The notes under the pieces were generated by a model, which saw only the letters and a program-made list of their open reading frames with translations, had not been told where the DNA came from and made no database searches. A stretch of DNA of 64,000 nucleotides from Frateuria edaphi (lineage in GTDB: Bacteria > Pseudomonadota > Gammaproteobacteria > Xanthomonadales > Rhodanobacteraceae), in assembly GCF_021117405.1 (NCBI RefSeq), contig NZ_CP088251.1, positions 1,984,001 to 2,048,000 of the forward strand, given 5' to 3'. Made by a program: the position numbers and the translations under genes. Below are positions 1 to 8,490 of the stretch, piece by piece. How positions within the stretch are numbered: the first letter of the stretch is position 1; each line of letters starts with the position of its first letter.

Positions 1-115
1 GACCGCGGTCGCGGGCCTGCGCGGCGATGGTTCACGGCCACGCGCAGCGACGCAGCTCGCAGTCATGCCCGACCGTTCATAATGGACAGTTCCCACTGAC
101 CGCCCGCCCCTACGC

Positions 116-973
116 ATGAAAACTCCCACCGGCTTGCAGGAGCTGATCGACGACGGCGTCATCGACGAAGTCCTGCGCCCGCTCAAGAGCGGCAAGGAAG
201 CTTCCGTCTATGTCGTGCGCTCGGGCGACCAGGTGCGTTGCGCCAAGGTCTACAAGGACATGGCCCAGCGCAGCTTCCAGCAGCGCGTGCAATACCAGGA
301 AGGTCGCAAGGTGCGCGGCAGCCGGCAGGCGCGCGCGATCGGCAAGGCCAGCAAGTTCGGCCGCAAGGAAGCCGAAGCCGCCTGGAAGAATGCCGAAGTG
401 GACGCGCTCTACCTGCTGGCCGACGCCGGCGTGCGCGTGCCGCAACCCTACGGTTACTTCAACGGCGTGCTGGTGATGGAGCTGGTCACCGACGCCGATG
501 GCCAGTCGGCCCCGCGACTGGGCGAGGTTGAGCTCTCCGCCGACACCGCCCGCGACTACCACCGCATCCTTATCCGCCAGGTAGTGCGCATGCTTTGCGT
601 CGGCCTGATCCACGGCGATCTTTCTCCGTACAACGTGCTGGTGGCGCCCGACGGCCCGGTGATCATCGACCTGCCCCAGGTGGTCAGCGCATCCGGCAAC
701 AACGCCGCGCGCACGATGCTGCGGCGGGACGTGAGCAACCTCACCATCAATCTGTCGCGCTTCGCACCCGACCTGCTCGACACGTACTACGCCGAGGAAA
801 TGTGGGCGCTGTTCGAACAGGGCGAACTGCAGCCCGAAAGCGAGCTGACCGGCCGCTTCGCGTTCGATGAGAGCGCGGTCGACGTGGACAGCGTGATGCA
901 GTCCATCATCGACGCGCGCGAGGAAGCACTCATCCGCCAGCAAGGGCGAGAAGCTGCGATGGCCGAAGACTGA
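116..973 (+). CDS. RIO1-family serine protein kinase
   Basis: The product is 285 aa. It has the atypical RIO kinase core: a nucleotide-binding loop GKEASVYVV near residues 24-32, a likely ATP-binding lysine in CAKVY, the catalytic loop HGDLSPYNVL near residues 168-177, and a metal-binding IDLPQ in place of the usual DFG. No signal peptide or membrane segment is visible, so it should be cytoplasmic. Bacterial RIO kinases of this size (PA4780-like) autophosphorylate, but their substrates are mostly unknown. No good Shine-Dalgarno precedes the ATG; the start is chosen because it gives the normal family N-terminus. It stands alone on the plus strand. Confidence 0.9.
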   Translation: MKTPTGLQELIDDGVIDEVLRPLKSGKEASVYVVRSGDQVRCAKVYKDMAQRSFQQRVQYQEGRKVRGSRQARAIGKASKFGRKEAEAAWKNAEVDALYLLADAGVRVPQPYGYFNGVLVMELVTDADGQSAPRLGEVELSADTARDYHRILIRQVVRMLCVGLIHGDLSPYNVLVAPDGPVIIDLPQVVSASGNNAARTMLRRDVSNLTINLSRFAPDLLDTYYAEEMWALFEQGELQPESELTGRFAFDESAVDVDSVMQSIIDAREEALIRQQGREAAMAED

Positions 974-1099
974 TTTGGCTGGCAGCAGGCATCGCGAACA
1001 TCGCTTGACCGGCTCCTCACCGCAACGTAAGGCCCGTTGAGGGATGGTGGCCCAGCACGGTGAACAGCCGTGCTGTCCCATCTATCCCGGAGATCGGAA

Positions 1100-1312
1100 A
1101 TGCCCAATAGCAATGACAACCGTGGTGGTTCGCACGAGCAGCACGTCAAGGCAGGCGAACAGAGCCACAAGAACGACGACAGGTCGAAGTCGGCCAGCAG
1201 CAGCTCGTCCGGCGGCAATCGCGGCAACCAGAGCGGAAGCCAGAGCGGAAGCCAGGGCGGCAGCCACGAGCAGCATGTGAAAGCGGGCGAGCAGAGCCAC
1301 AAGAACAGCTGA
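1100..1312 (+). CDS. Small hydrophilic KGG/stress-type repeat protein
   Basis: This 70-aa, very hydrophilic protein lacks aromatic residues. It contains the exact 17-residue repeat GGSHEQHVKAGEQSHKN twice (residues 9-25 and 53-69), joined by a Ser/Gly/Gln linker. Such GG-S-H/K-AG-Q-SHKN repeats occur in small 'KGG motif' or general-stress proteins related to con-10 and GsiB, which are usually induced by desiccation or osmotic stress. The role here is inferred from that resemblance. The start is the ATG behind CCGGAGATCGGAA; an in-frame ATG at 1070 lacks a ribosome site. A 9-bp hairpin follows the stop codon. Confidence 0.75.
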   Translation: MPNSNDNRGGSHEQHVKAGEQSHKNDDRSKSASSSSSGGNRGNQSGSQSGSQGGSHEQHVKAGEQSHKNS

Positions 1313-1337
1313 CCCAACACTCCAGCAACGATGCATG

Positions 1338-1359
1338 GAGGGGCGCTACGGCGCCCCTC
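1338..1359 (+). terminator. Stem-loop after the small stress-type gene
   Basis: A 9-bp perfect stem (GAGGGGCGC / GCGCCCCTC) with a TACG loop lies 25 bp after the stop at 1312. There is no T-run, so this may be a transcript-end stabiliser or a weak terminator. Confidence 0.45.
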
Positions 1360-1578
1360 GGCATATCCGCGTTGCAACGGAGCGACCCAGCGCTCCTCTC
1401 CTTCCACTCGTGCCGTACTTCAGAAGTCGACCGTGCGACAAGCCGCGAGCGCTTTCATGGCGCCTTGTACGCGCACCTGCATAATGCTCATCGCAGTGAA
1501 GCCCCCTCCCGCGCGGCTGTCGCATAGGCCACGCGCCGTTAAGGCTAAGCTCGCGATTCCCACGAGCGGAGATGGCCC

Positions 1579-2274
1579 ATGCGGATCCTCATCACCGGCG
1601 GAACCGGCCTGGTCGGTCAAGGCGTGCTTCGCGAGTGCCTGCGTGCCCCGGACGTGACGCAGGTGGTCGCGCTGGGCCGACACCCCACCGGCATCCACAA
1701 TGCCCGGCTGGAGGAACTGTCCTGCCCGGATTTCGCGCAGGTGGAATCGCTCGGCGATCGGCTGGCAGGGTTCGACGCGTGCCTCTACTGCGCCGGCGCA
1801 CCTCTGGTGGGGATCACCGCGGAGGCCTATCGCCATGTCACGCTGACGCTGACCTCGAAGGTGGCCGAGGCCTTCGCCAGGTACAACCCCCGTGGCCGCT
1901 TCCTGTACATCTCCGGGGCCTACTCGGACCCCGGTAGTCGCATGATGGTGGCAAGGGCCAAGGGCGAAACCGAGCGCGCCCTTGCCGCCTTGCCGATCAC
2001 TACCGTGATGCTCCGGCCGGGTGGCATCCGCCCGGTGGAAGGCATCCGTTCCCCGCACAAGCAGCTGGACCTGTTGTACCGGCTCGGATCGCCTGCGCTG
2101 GCCCTGGCCGTGCGCCTGCTGCCTGGCCAGATGACCACGACCGCCCGCGTGGGCCGGGCCATGCTCGCCCTGGCGCGTGATCCGTCGCCGCCCCCGATAG
2201 TGGAGAACGACGCGATCAATCGCCTCGGGCGCGAGCCTTCGCCAACGGGAACGGCGCCCAAGCCCGTTCCCTGA
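1579..2274 (+). CDS. NAD(P)-binding epimerase/YbjT-like Rossmann protein
   Basis: The 231-aa protein starts directly with the dinucleotide-binding motif ITGGTGLVGQGV (residues 4-15) of the extended/atypical SDR superfamily. A YISGAYSD segment and an AKGETE segment follow where the catalytic Tyr and Lys usually sit, so the classical YxxxK is not obvious. It resembles small NAD-dependent epimerase/dehydratase or NmrA/YbjT-type proteins; the substrate is unknown. GGAG at 1568-1571 lies 7 bases before the ATG. It converges with the M13 peptidase gene, only 18 bp apart. It appears cytoplasmic. Confidence 0.8.
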   Translation: MRILITGGTGLVGQGVLRECLRAPDVTQVVALGRHPTGIHNARLEELSCPDFAQVESLGDRLAGFDACLYCAGAPLVGITAEAYRHVTLTLTSKVAEAFARYNPRGRFLYISGAYSDPGSRMMVARAKGETERALAALPITTVMLRPGGIRPVEGIRSPHKQLDLLYRLGSPALALAVRLLPGQMTTTARVGRAMLALARDPSPPPIVENDAINRLGREPSPTGTAPKPVP

Positions 2275-2292
2275 AAAGCAACCCCGGTTCCA

Positions 2293-4344
2293 TCACCAGA
2301 TCCGCACGCGATCCTGCGGGGCACGCCACATGGGCTGGCCGGGCTTCACGTCGAACGCCTGGTAGAACGCGGGAATGTTCGACATCGGGCCGAGCACGCG
2401 CCACTTTGCCGGGGCATGCACATCCGACAGCAGGCGCTGGCGCAGTCGCTGCTCGCGCTGCTGGCTCATCCAGCCCAGCGCATAGCCGAGGAAATAGCGC
2501 TGGGTCGGCGTCAGGCCGCCGATCTTCCCGCTCTTCTTGAACTGCGCCGTCTTCTCGAAAGCTTCCAGCCCGAGCAGTACGCCGCCGTAGTCGGCGATGT
2601 TCTCGCCCAGGCTGGCCTTGCCGTTGATGTGCAGGCCGGGCAGCGGTTCGTAGGCATTGAACTGCTTGACCATCACTTCCGCCGCGGCGTTGAAGCGCGC
2701 CGCATCCTGCGCCGTCCACCAGCCGGACAGGTTGCCCTGTGCGTCGTACTGGCGGCCCTGGTCGTCGAACCCGTGGGTGATCTCGTGGCCGATGGTGCTG
2801 GCGGCGACATAGCCGTAGGCGACCGCATCGTCCACCTGGTCATCGGGCACGCCCGGCACCATGAAGATCGCCGCCGGCAGCACGATCTCGTTGTTCGACG
2901 GGTTGTAGTAGGCGTTGTAGGTCTGCGGGGTCATGTCCCATTCGGTGCGGTCGACCGGCTTGCCGAACTTCGCCAGGTTGTCCTGGAACTGCCAGCGCCG
3001 CGCCGCCATGACGTTCGCCGCATAGGAATCGCGTCCCACGACCAGCGCCGAATAGTCCTTCCACTTGTCCGGATAGCCGACCTTGGGCGTGACCGCGGCG
3101 AGCTTGGCCAGCGCCTTGGCCCGGGTTTGGGGACTCATCCAGTCGAGCCGTTCGATGCGGTCATGGAAGGTGCTGCGGATCGCCTCGACCATCGCCGTGT
3201 AGCGCTGCTTCGACGCCACCGGGAAATACTGCCTGACGAAGATGCGCCCGAGCACCATGCCCATGGCGTCGTTTTCTTCGTCCAGCGCCCGCTTCCAGCG
3301 CGGGCGCTGCTCCTGCTGGCCAGACATCGCACGGCCGTGGAAGTCGAAGTGCGCTTCATCCAATGCGGTGGACAGGAACGGCGCGTAGCCGTCGACCAGG
3401 TGGTAGCGCAGGTAATCCTTGATTACCGGCAGCGGCGTCTCGCGCAGCAGGCGGTCCTCGGCGGCGAAGAACTCCGGCTGGCCGACGATCACGTAGGTCG
3501 GGTGGATGCCCCAGGCCGCGAGCCGCTCGCTCCAGTCGATGGACGGCGTGACCTTGGCGGTGAAATCCGCCGGCGCCATCTTGTGGTAGTTCTTCTCCGG
3601 GTCGCGCAGGTCCTCGAGCTTGCGCGAGGCCTTGGCCAGCGCCGTCTCGAACGCCATCACCTGCGTCGCCGCCGCCCTGGCCGCGACCGGGTTGCGACCG
3701 AGCAACGTGAACGTGCGCGCGAGGTGCTCGACGTAGGCGGCGCGGATCTTCGCCACGCCCGCTTCGGGGTTGAAGTAGAAGTCGCGGTTGGGCAGGCCCA
3801 GCCCGCCCTGGTGGATCTGCACCGCCATCGTCGCGCTGTCCTTGTCGTCCTGCGCGATGCCGATGCGGAACAGCGCGCCGGCGCCGACCGGCTTGGACGC
3901 GAACACCGCATCGAGCACGCCAGCGGGCGAGGAAATCGCGTCGATGCGCGCCAGCTCGGCATCCAGCGGATGCAGGCCCAGGCGATCGGCCTTCGCCACG
4001 TCCATGGCGGTGGCCCAGAAATCACCGATCTTCTGCGTGTCGCTGCCGGGTTCGGCCGGCTGCTTCGCTGCCGATTCGCTGATGCCGCGCAGGCGCGCAT
4101 ACAGCTCGTCATCCACCTCGTTGCCGATGCCCCACGTCGCCTCGGAGGCCGGGATCGGATGCGCCTTCAGCCAGGCTCCGTTCGCGTACTGGAAGAAATC
4201 CACGCCCGGATCGACCGACGTGTCGATGTGCGCGGCGAGAAAATCCTGGTGGGGCGTGGCGTCGGCGGCCAAGGCGCCCGTGGAGGCGAAGGCCAGCGCT
4301 GCCGACAGCATCGTAGTGCGAAGGGAAATTGCCAGGCGGGTCAT
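2293..4344 (-). CDS. pepO: M13-family zinc metallopeptidase, secreted
   Basis: The product is about 683 aa when started at the ATG at 4344. An ATG at 4380 is also in frame, but the shorter form begins directly with a signal peptide (MTRLAISLRTTMLSAALAFA) cleaved near TGALA. The neprilysin/PepO layout is intact: an N-terminal M13 domain, zinc motif HEITH near residue 520 (TIGHEITHGFDDQGR), the ENIADYGG zinc-glutamate motif near residue 582, and the typical C-terminal tryptophan (VRIW). Family members are periplasmic or cell-surface oligopeptidases. It appears to be a single-gene unit. Confidence 0.93.
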   Translation of the reverse strand: MTRLAISLRTTMLSAALAFASTGALAADATPHQDFLAAHIDTSVDPGVDFFQYANGAWLKAHPIPASEATWGIGNEVDDELYARLRGISESAAKQPAEPGSDTQKIGDFWATAMDVAKADRLGLHPLDAELARIDAISSPAGVLDAVFASKPVGAGALFRIGIAQDDKDSATMAVQIHQGGLGLPNRDFYFNPEAGVAKIRAAYVEHLARTFTLLGRNPVAARAAATQVMAFETALAKASRKLEDLRDPEKNYHKMAPADFTAKVTPSIDWSERLAAWGIHPTYVIVGQPEFFAAEDRLLRETPLPVIKDYLRYHLVDGYAPFLSTALDEAHFDFHGRAMSGQQEQRPRWKRALDEENDAMGMVLGRIFVRQYFPVASKQRYTAMVEAIRSTFHDRIERLDWMSPQTRAKALAKLAAVTPKVGYPDKWKDYSALVVGRDSYAANVMAARRWQFQDNLAKFGKPVDRTEWDMTPQTYNAYYNPSNNEIVLPAAIFMVPGVPDDQVDDAVAYGYVAASTIGHEITHGFDDQGRQYDAQGNLSGWWTAQDAARFNAAAEVMVKQFNAYEPLPGLHINGKASLGENIADYGGVLLGLEAFEKTAQFKKSGKIGGLTPTQRYFLGYALGWMSQQREQRLRQRLLSDVHAPAKWRVLGPMSNIPAFYQAFDVKPGQPMWRAPQDRVRIW

Positions 4345-4466
4345 CGGACGTTTCCGAAAAGAGGTCGCGCGACTTTGCACGCAGCGGGGTCTTTTTGGAA
4401 CCGCCGGAGGTCATATCGGGCCTCGCCGGTCGAGCGCAGGCGCACCCAGAGCCGCGTGCGCGTCCG

Positions 4467-4904
4467 TCAGGACCGGAACAGCGCCGGGCCGGCTTCGCGC
4501 ATGAAGATGCCGACGGTCACCGGGCCGACTCCCTTGAACTCCCCCAATCGACGCTCGAAGTCTTCGCGGCTTCCGGCGGCTTCGAAGATGCCGAGCACGC
4601 GGCCCTGGTATTGCTCCAGCAGCATCCGGCACAGCAACGACAGGCGTGCGGCGGTGGATTCGTCGTAGCGCGCGTAGCCGCCTTCGCCGAGCATCCGGAC
4701 CAGTTGAGCGTGCGTGCAACCGCACAGCTTTCGTGGCGTATCCAGGCCATGGACCTCCACCAGCACCCGCCAGGTGGCGGCGGCCACCTTCTGGCCGATC
4801 CGCTTGCCGAACAGAAAGCTTGCCAACAGCCACTTGAAGAGGCTTTGCTCGTCATCCGCCGTTACGCGGATACCCAGGTCAGCGGCGGAGATGTACGAGC
4901 TCAT
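4467..4904 (-). CDS. Small HhH-GPD / endonuclease III-like protein
   Basis: This 145-aa protein is mostly helical and ends with a helix-hairpin-helix, EFKGVGPVTVGIFMRE (residues about 122-137), as in the HhH-GPD DNA glycosylases. The chain stops only a few residues after the hairpin, before the position of the catalytic aspartate of EndoIII/MutY, and no iron-sulfur cysteine cluster is present. It is therefore probably a DNA-binding relative rather than an active glycosylase. The ribosome site is weak. It lies between a terminator and the M13 gene, all on the minus strand. Confidence 0.65.
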   Translation of the reverse strand: MSSYISAADLGIRVTADDEQSLFKWLLASFLFGKRIGQKVAAATWRVLVEVHGLDTPRKLCGCTHAQLVRMLGEGGYARYDESTAARLSLLCRMLLEQYQGRVLGIFEAAGSREDFERRLGEFKGVGPVTVGIFMREAGPALFRS

Positions 4905-5004
4905 GGATATTCTCGAACGACATGGGGCCAGGTCAGCCCGTACCGGTCATTGGAGCGGGTCCCGTATCCGGTTGCCGTCAAAGCTGGCCCTGGCCTTCGA
5001 GGCG

Positions 5005-5040
5005 GGAAAAAAGAGGCCGGCATTGCCGACCCTTTTTTCC
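5005..5040 (-). terminator. Rho-independent terminator of the S41 peptidase gene
   Basis: Read on the minus strand, GGTCGGC / GCCGGCC forms a 7-bp stem (one G-T pair) with an AAT loop, followed by TCTTTTTT. It lies just past the stop at 5050. The other strand also carries a T-run, so it could act in both directions. Confidence 0.75.
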
Positions 5041-5049
5041 ATCACCCGA

Positions 5050-6126
5050 TCAATGGAGCTCTTTCAGGCGCCTGTTCAGCGCATCGCGCACTTCAGGATC
5101 CTTCTCGGTCGCCAGGAAGCCGGCCAGCAGGCGACGCTGCGCGACGGCGAGCGCGTCGTCCGAAGGTACAGCCAGGTCCGGAACGACACCGGTGCCTTCC
5201 CAGTCGGTATGGGTGACCGGACTGATGGAGCGACCGAACGGGATGAATACCGCGAAATGCCGGTCGAGCATGTGCGGCATGCCCGGATGCGCCCCGCCTC
5301 CGGTGGTCTCGCCAACCAGCGTTGCGCGCTTGAGATTCTTCAACGCGTAGCTGAAGTCCTCGCCGGCTGAAAACGTCTTGCCGCTGGTCAGCACGTAGAC
5401 CTCGCGCGCAGCGCCATAGCGGGGCCCATCCAGCCGGGTGCGGGTCCACATCTCATGGTTGCGGTTGTCGGTGCGCGTGTAGATGTCGTTGAGATGGGTA
5501 CGCCTGTCGAACAGGTAACTGGCAAGCAGTCCCACGGCGTCGGGATCGCCGCCGTCGTTCTTGCGCAGGTCGATGATCAGGGCGCGGGTATCGCCAAGCA
5601 GGGTCATCATGGCGGCATACCGGCTGCTCACCTGATCGGGCGGCATGAAGGCATGCAGGTCGACGTAGCCGATGTTGAAAGGCAGCCGGCCCACCGTCTC
5701 GATGCCGAAGTTGAGCCTGCGGCCGATGCCCAGGAGCTCGGCGTTTTCCTGCGCCGAAGGTTCGGTGTTCGCGCTTTCCGGCGGAAGCGGTTCCGCGCTG
5801 TACTGGACCTCCAGATGGCGGTCATGGCTGACGGCCTGCAGATCCCCGGTCAGCCGCCGGGCGAAGCCTTCCGCGCTCGACACTGCATCGTAGGCGCCTT
5901 GTTGCTGTTTGGCGTTCAGCATCGCGGCGTATTGCTTCGCCTTGTCGGGAAACACGTAATAGCGCTCCAGGTCGGCGACGAGCGTGTCGACCACCTGCTG
6001 GCGCGTGGCGGCGTCGATGACCATGTCCGGCTGCGGGGGTGGTCCGGGGGGCGATTGTGCGTTTACGACCGACGAAGCGCCGCACAGGGACGCGGCGCAT
6101 GCCGCCAATGACAGGAACCTTTTCAT
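5050..6126 (-). CDS. S41-family peptidase, secreted, in BlaI-type regulon
   Basis: The product is 358 aa with a signal peptide (MKRFLSLAACAASLCGAS...NAQS). It has a helical S41 N-terminal region (residues about 35-110) and a tail-specific-protease/IRBP-like core. The presumed nucleophile serine is in KTFSAGEDFSYAL near residue 253, and the family's LIIDLRKNDGG segment is near residue 185. No PDZ domain is evident, as in the short IRBP-like members. GAGGAG lies 8 bases before the ATG. A TACTAAT-type dyad like those in front of blaI lies immediately upstream (6144-6159), so it is probably repressed by the adjacent BlaI and induced through BlaR1. The substrate is unknown. Confidence 0.88.
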   Translation of the reverse strand: MKRFLSLAACAASLCGASSVVNAQSPPGPPPQPDMVIDAATRQQVVDTLVADLERYYVFPDKAKQYAAMLNAKQQQGAYDAVSSAEGFARRLTGDLQAVSHDRHLEVQYSAEPLPPESANTEPSAQENAELLGIGRRLNFGIETVGRLPFNIGYVDLHAFMPPDQVSSRYAAMMTLLGDTRALIIDLRKNDGGDPDAVGLLASYLFDRRTHLNDIYTRTDNRNHEMWTRTRLDGPRYGAAREVYVLTSGKTFSAGEDFSYALKNLKRATLVGETTGGGAHPGMPHMLDRHFAVFIPFGRSISPVTHTDWEGTGVVPDLAVPSDDALAVAQRRLLAGFLATEKDPEVRDALNRRLKELH

Positions 6127-6141
6127 CCGATGCTCCTCATG

Positions 6142-6161
6142 ACTACTAATTGATTAGTACT
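6142..6161 (-). promoter_or_regulatory. BlaI-type operator upstream of the S41 peptidase
   Basis: TACTAATTGATTAGTA at 6144-6159 is a perfect dyad of 7-bp arms around TG. The same half-site, TACTA(A/T)(T/A), is found twice in front of blaI. It sits 15 bp upstream of the S41 start codon, where a bound repressor would block transcription or early elongation. Confidence 0.7.
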
Positions 6162-6169
6162 TGTGCGCG

Positions 6170-6190
6170 AAAAAAAAAAAACGGGAGCCC
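6170..6190 (-). terminator. 12-T tract just after blaR1
   Basis: On the minus strand the blaR1 stop is followed immediately by GGGCTCCCG and twelve T residues. The stem is too tight for a strong terminator, but the U-tract could attenuate read-through from blaR1 into the peptidase gene, which has its own operator. Confidence 0.35.
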
Positions 6191-7750
6191 TCAGTCGCGT
6201 CGCGCCACATCGACCGCATCACCGCGCTCCGGGAGCACTTCGAGTCGCGAGTACCGCCATTGCCCGGCACGGCGCTCGCCGTTCGCCTGCAACCTCGCGA
6301 TGCCCTGCGGGCCACTGAGCATGATCGAGCAGTCGAACGCATCGCCGTTGAGCGCACACGGACCGGTGACCGCGCCGATCGGCGTTCCCAAGATGGCACT
6401 CACGCGTGCATCCCGTTGCACCATGGCAATGGCGGTCGTGTAGGCCTGCGTGGTCTCGATCCGGGGCGGAAGCGGCGGCGCCGGGGGCGCGGGCGGAGGC
6501 GGTGCCACGGGAGGCGGCGGAGGTGCTGGCGGCACCGGGGGTGCCGGCGGCTTCATCGCGACCGCCAGCCACTCGCGCACCTTGGCGTCGATGCGCGAGG
6601 GACGATCGTCGACGGTATAGGACTCGTGCGGGCGACCGTCCATATCGCTCCACTGGCGGTACTCGCGCAGATGCCCGTCGACCGTTGCGACGATGTGGAC
6701 CGAATGGCCGACGGTGTTCCACCAGTGCGGAACCTCCTGCGCGGCAACGTCGCCCGCGGTGGTCGAATGGTTCGCCTGTGCGGCATACAACGCGCCGGAA
6801 CATGCGACGGCGAGCAGGGCCAGGGGAACACCCAGGCGCAGCCGGTGCGGCGGTGAATCGGGGAACAACAGACGCTTGATGCGTTGCATAAGCACTCCTC
6901 CTTTGGCTGACAAGGCGAACATCGGGGCGGCGACACGCAAGCGCTCGAGGTTGTTGAGCGCTTCGGCAAGCACGATGGCGTCGCCACAGGCCGCCACCGC
7001 AAGATCGTCACAGGCGTTCTCGCGCTCCTGCCGGATGCGGCGGCTCAGCCACCACATGCCCGGGTGGTAGAACAGCAACGCTTCGGCCAGGCACTGCAGG
7101 CTGTTCCAGATCCAGTCCAGGCGGCGGATATGCGCCAGTTCGTGCGCGATCAGCGCCTCGATCTGATCGGGCGACAGCCGCGTCAGCATCGAAAGCGGCA
7201 ACCAGATCACTGGCCGCCACGCATAAGCCGAACACGGCAATCCCGTGTCGCGCAGCAGCCGGATGGCGACCTGGCGCCGAATGTCCAGCGACTGGCGCAA
7301 CGCCTCGGCACGCGCGTGCCAGTGCGCGGGCAACCGATCGCAGGCTTTCCGATCCAGCCTGCGGACCATCCACCAGCCGCCACACAGGCGCAGCAGCATC
7401 GTCGCCACGCCAAACGTCCAGACCCACGGCAACCACAGCGGTGCCAGGTTGGCGGGCGCATAGGCGATCGACGCGACCACGACCGGAACGCGCGCCAGTG
7501 GCCCCTGGACGACCGTCATGGCGTCGGCGACTTTGGCGTGGGTGGCGAGCAGGTTCACCAGCGTCAGCATCGGCAGCAGGACCATTGCCAGCAGGAACGC
7601 CATGCCCGTCGCATGCCGCGCCTTCGCGCTCGCCGTGGACTGGATCGCCAGGACCAAACCTGCGAGCAGCGCGAGCGCCGCGACCTGCCACACCGAATGC
7701 AGCAGGGTCAGCGCGAGCGCCGCCTTGAGCGCGTCTGGAAGGATGTGCAT
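6191..7750 (-). CDS. blaR1: BlaR1/MecR1-type M56 antirepressor membrane protease
   Basis: The 519-aa protein has an N-terminal M56 peptidase domain with hydrophobic segments near residues 8-30, 35-60 and 100-115. The zinc motif is HELAHIRRLDW near residue 201, and a further hydrophobic segment (PLALLAVACSGALYAAQ) lies near residue 310. The C-terminal part is not a penicillin-binding sensor: it holds a Pro/Ala-rich stretch (about residues 410-445) and a short unrecognised domain. Classical BlaR1 cleaves BlaI after ligand binding; here the inducer is unlikely to be a beta-lactam bound by a PBP-like domain. It lies 10 bp after blaI. Confidence 0.85.
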   Translation of the reverse strand: MHILPDALKAALALTLLHSVWQVAALALLAGLVLAIQSTASAKARHATGMAFLLAMVLLPMLTLVNLLATHAKVADAMTVVQGPLARVPVVVASIAYAPANLAPLWLPWVWTFGVATMLLRLCGGWWMVRRLDRKACDRLPAHWHARAEALRQSLDIRRQVAIRLLRDTGLPCSAYAWRPVIWLPLSMLTRLSPDQIEALIAHELAHIRRLDWIWNSLQCLAEALLFYHPGMWWLSRRIRQERENACDDLAVAACGDAIVLAEALNNLERLRVAAPMFALSAKGGVLMQRIKRLLFPDSPPHRLRLGVPLALLAVACSGALYAAQANHSTTAGDVAAQEVPHWWNTVGHSVHIVATVDGHLREYRQWSDMDGRPHESYTVDDRPSRIDAKVREWLAVAMKPPAPPVPPAPPPPPVAPPPPAPPAPPLPPRIETTQAYTTAIAMVQRDARVSAILGTPIGAVTGPCALNGDAFDCSIMLSGPQGIARLQANGERRAGQWRYSRLEVLPERGDAVDVARRD

Positions 7751-7760
7751 GGCGGCGGCG

Positions 7761-8147
7761 TCAGCGGTCGCGTTGCTTGCGGGCGCGAGCGATCAGCTGC
7801 GCGATGTCGTCGAGTTCCTCGCGGCTGGCGCCCTCCACGTCCAGCGCACGCTGCACGAGTTGCAGTGCCGAACCTGAAAACGCCCGCTGTACCAGGTCCT
7901 TCACCAGCGCCGACTGCACATTGGCCTGCGGATGGGCAGCGACGTAGCGGTGGCTACGCTCGGATTCGTCGCGGCGGACCAGGCCCTTCTCGGCCATGAT
8001 CGTCATCATCTTCAGGACCGTCGTATAGGCGGTGTCCTTGTGGCGCGAGAGTGCCTCGTGGACCTCTCGAACGGTGCACGGCTCACGGCGGTCCCACAGG
8101 ACCTGCAGGATGGCCAGCTCACCTTCGGTGGGGCGTACGTTCGTCAT
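7761..8147 (-). CDS. blaI: BlaI/MecI/CopY-family repressor
   Basis: The product is 128 aa from the ATG at 8147, which follows an ideal TAAGGAGGG ribosome site. An in-frame ATG at 8168 falls inside the operator region and is rejected. The N-terminal winged helix (PTEGELAILQVLW, VREVHEALSRHKDTAYTTVLKMM) and C-terminal dimerisation helices match the BlaI family. The protein should bind the dyads at 8159-8188 and 6144-6159, repressing itself, blaR1 and the S41 peptidase, and be inactivated by BlaR1 proteolysis. The control target is inferred from the operators. Confidence 0.92.
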   Translation of the reverse strand: MTNVRPTEGELAILQVLWDRREPCTVREVHEALSRHKDTAYTTVLKMMTIMAEKGLVRRDESERSHRYVAAHPQANVQSALVKDLVQRAFSGSALQLVQRALDVEGASREELDDIAQLIARARKQRDR

Positions 8148-8158
8148 GCGGCCCTCCT

Positions 8159-8196
8159 TACTAAACATATAGTACTATTTTATTAGTAGATGTCAA
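8159..8196 (-). promoter_or_regulatory. blaI promoter with two abutting BlaI-type operators
   Basis: Two 16-bp dyads share two bases: TACTAAACATATAGTA (8159-8174) and TACTATTTTATTAGTA (8173-8188). Each has 7-bp arms with one mismatch. On the minus strand a perfect TTGACA (8196-8191) and a TACTAT (8174-8169) spaced by 16 bp fit a sigma-70 promoter lying across the operators. The arrangement predicts tight autorepression. Confidence 0.75.
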
Positions 8197-8490
8197 CGGC
8201 GCAACGAACGCGCCCTGCGCTAACCGCTGCACCCTCGGAAAAGTGACTGCAGGAATCGGGTCGCGGCCCGAGCCGGAACGCCGCGAGCGGGCCGGATGGC
8301 ACGGGACGATGCGTAACCAGCGTGGGCAGACGCGTCCTCCGGAACCGTGCTGGCCAAGGTCAGCAAACTCGGCCGCCGAAGCACACAATCCGTCTACATG
8401 CCGTGGAGCAACTTCCGCCGCGAGTAAGGGGTGTTCGAGGCCATAGCGTTCGTTTCTCGATCCATCGGAAATCGAGCCAAGGAGACAGCC

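Noticed and set aside
2416-4668. A 750-codon plus-strand frame
   Set aside because: It is antisense to the M13 peptidase gene, is Arg/Leu/Asp/His-rich as typical for high-GC shadow frames, and has no family features.
6191-8147. Classical beta-lactamase regulation locus
   Set aside because: No beta-lactamase gene is adjacent, and the BlaR1 C-terminus has no PBP-like SxxK sensor domain that I can see.
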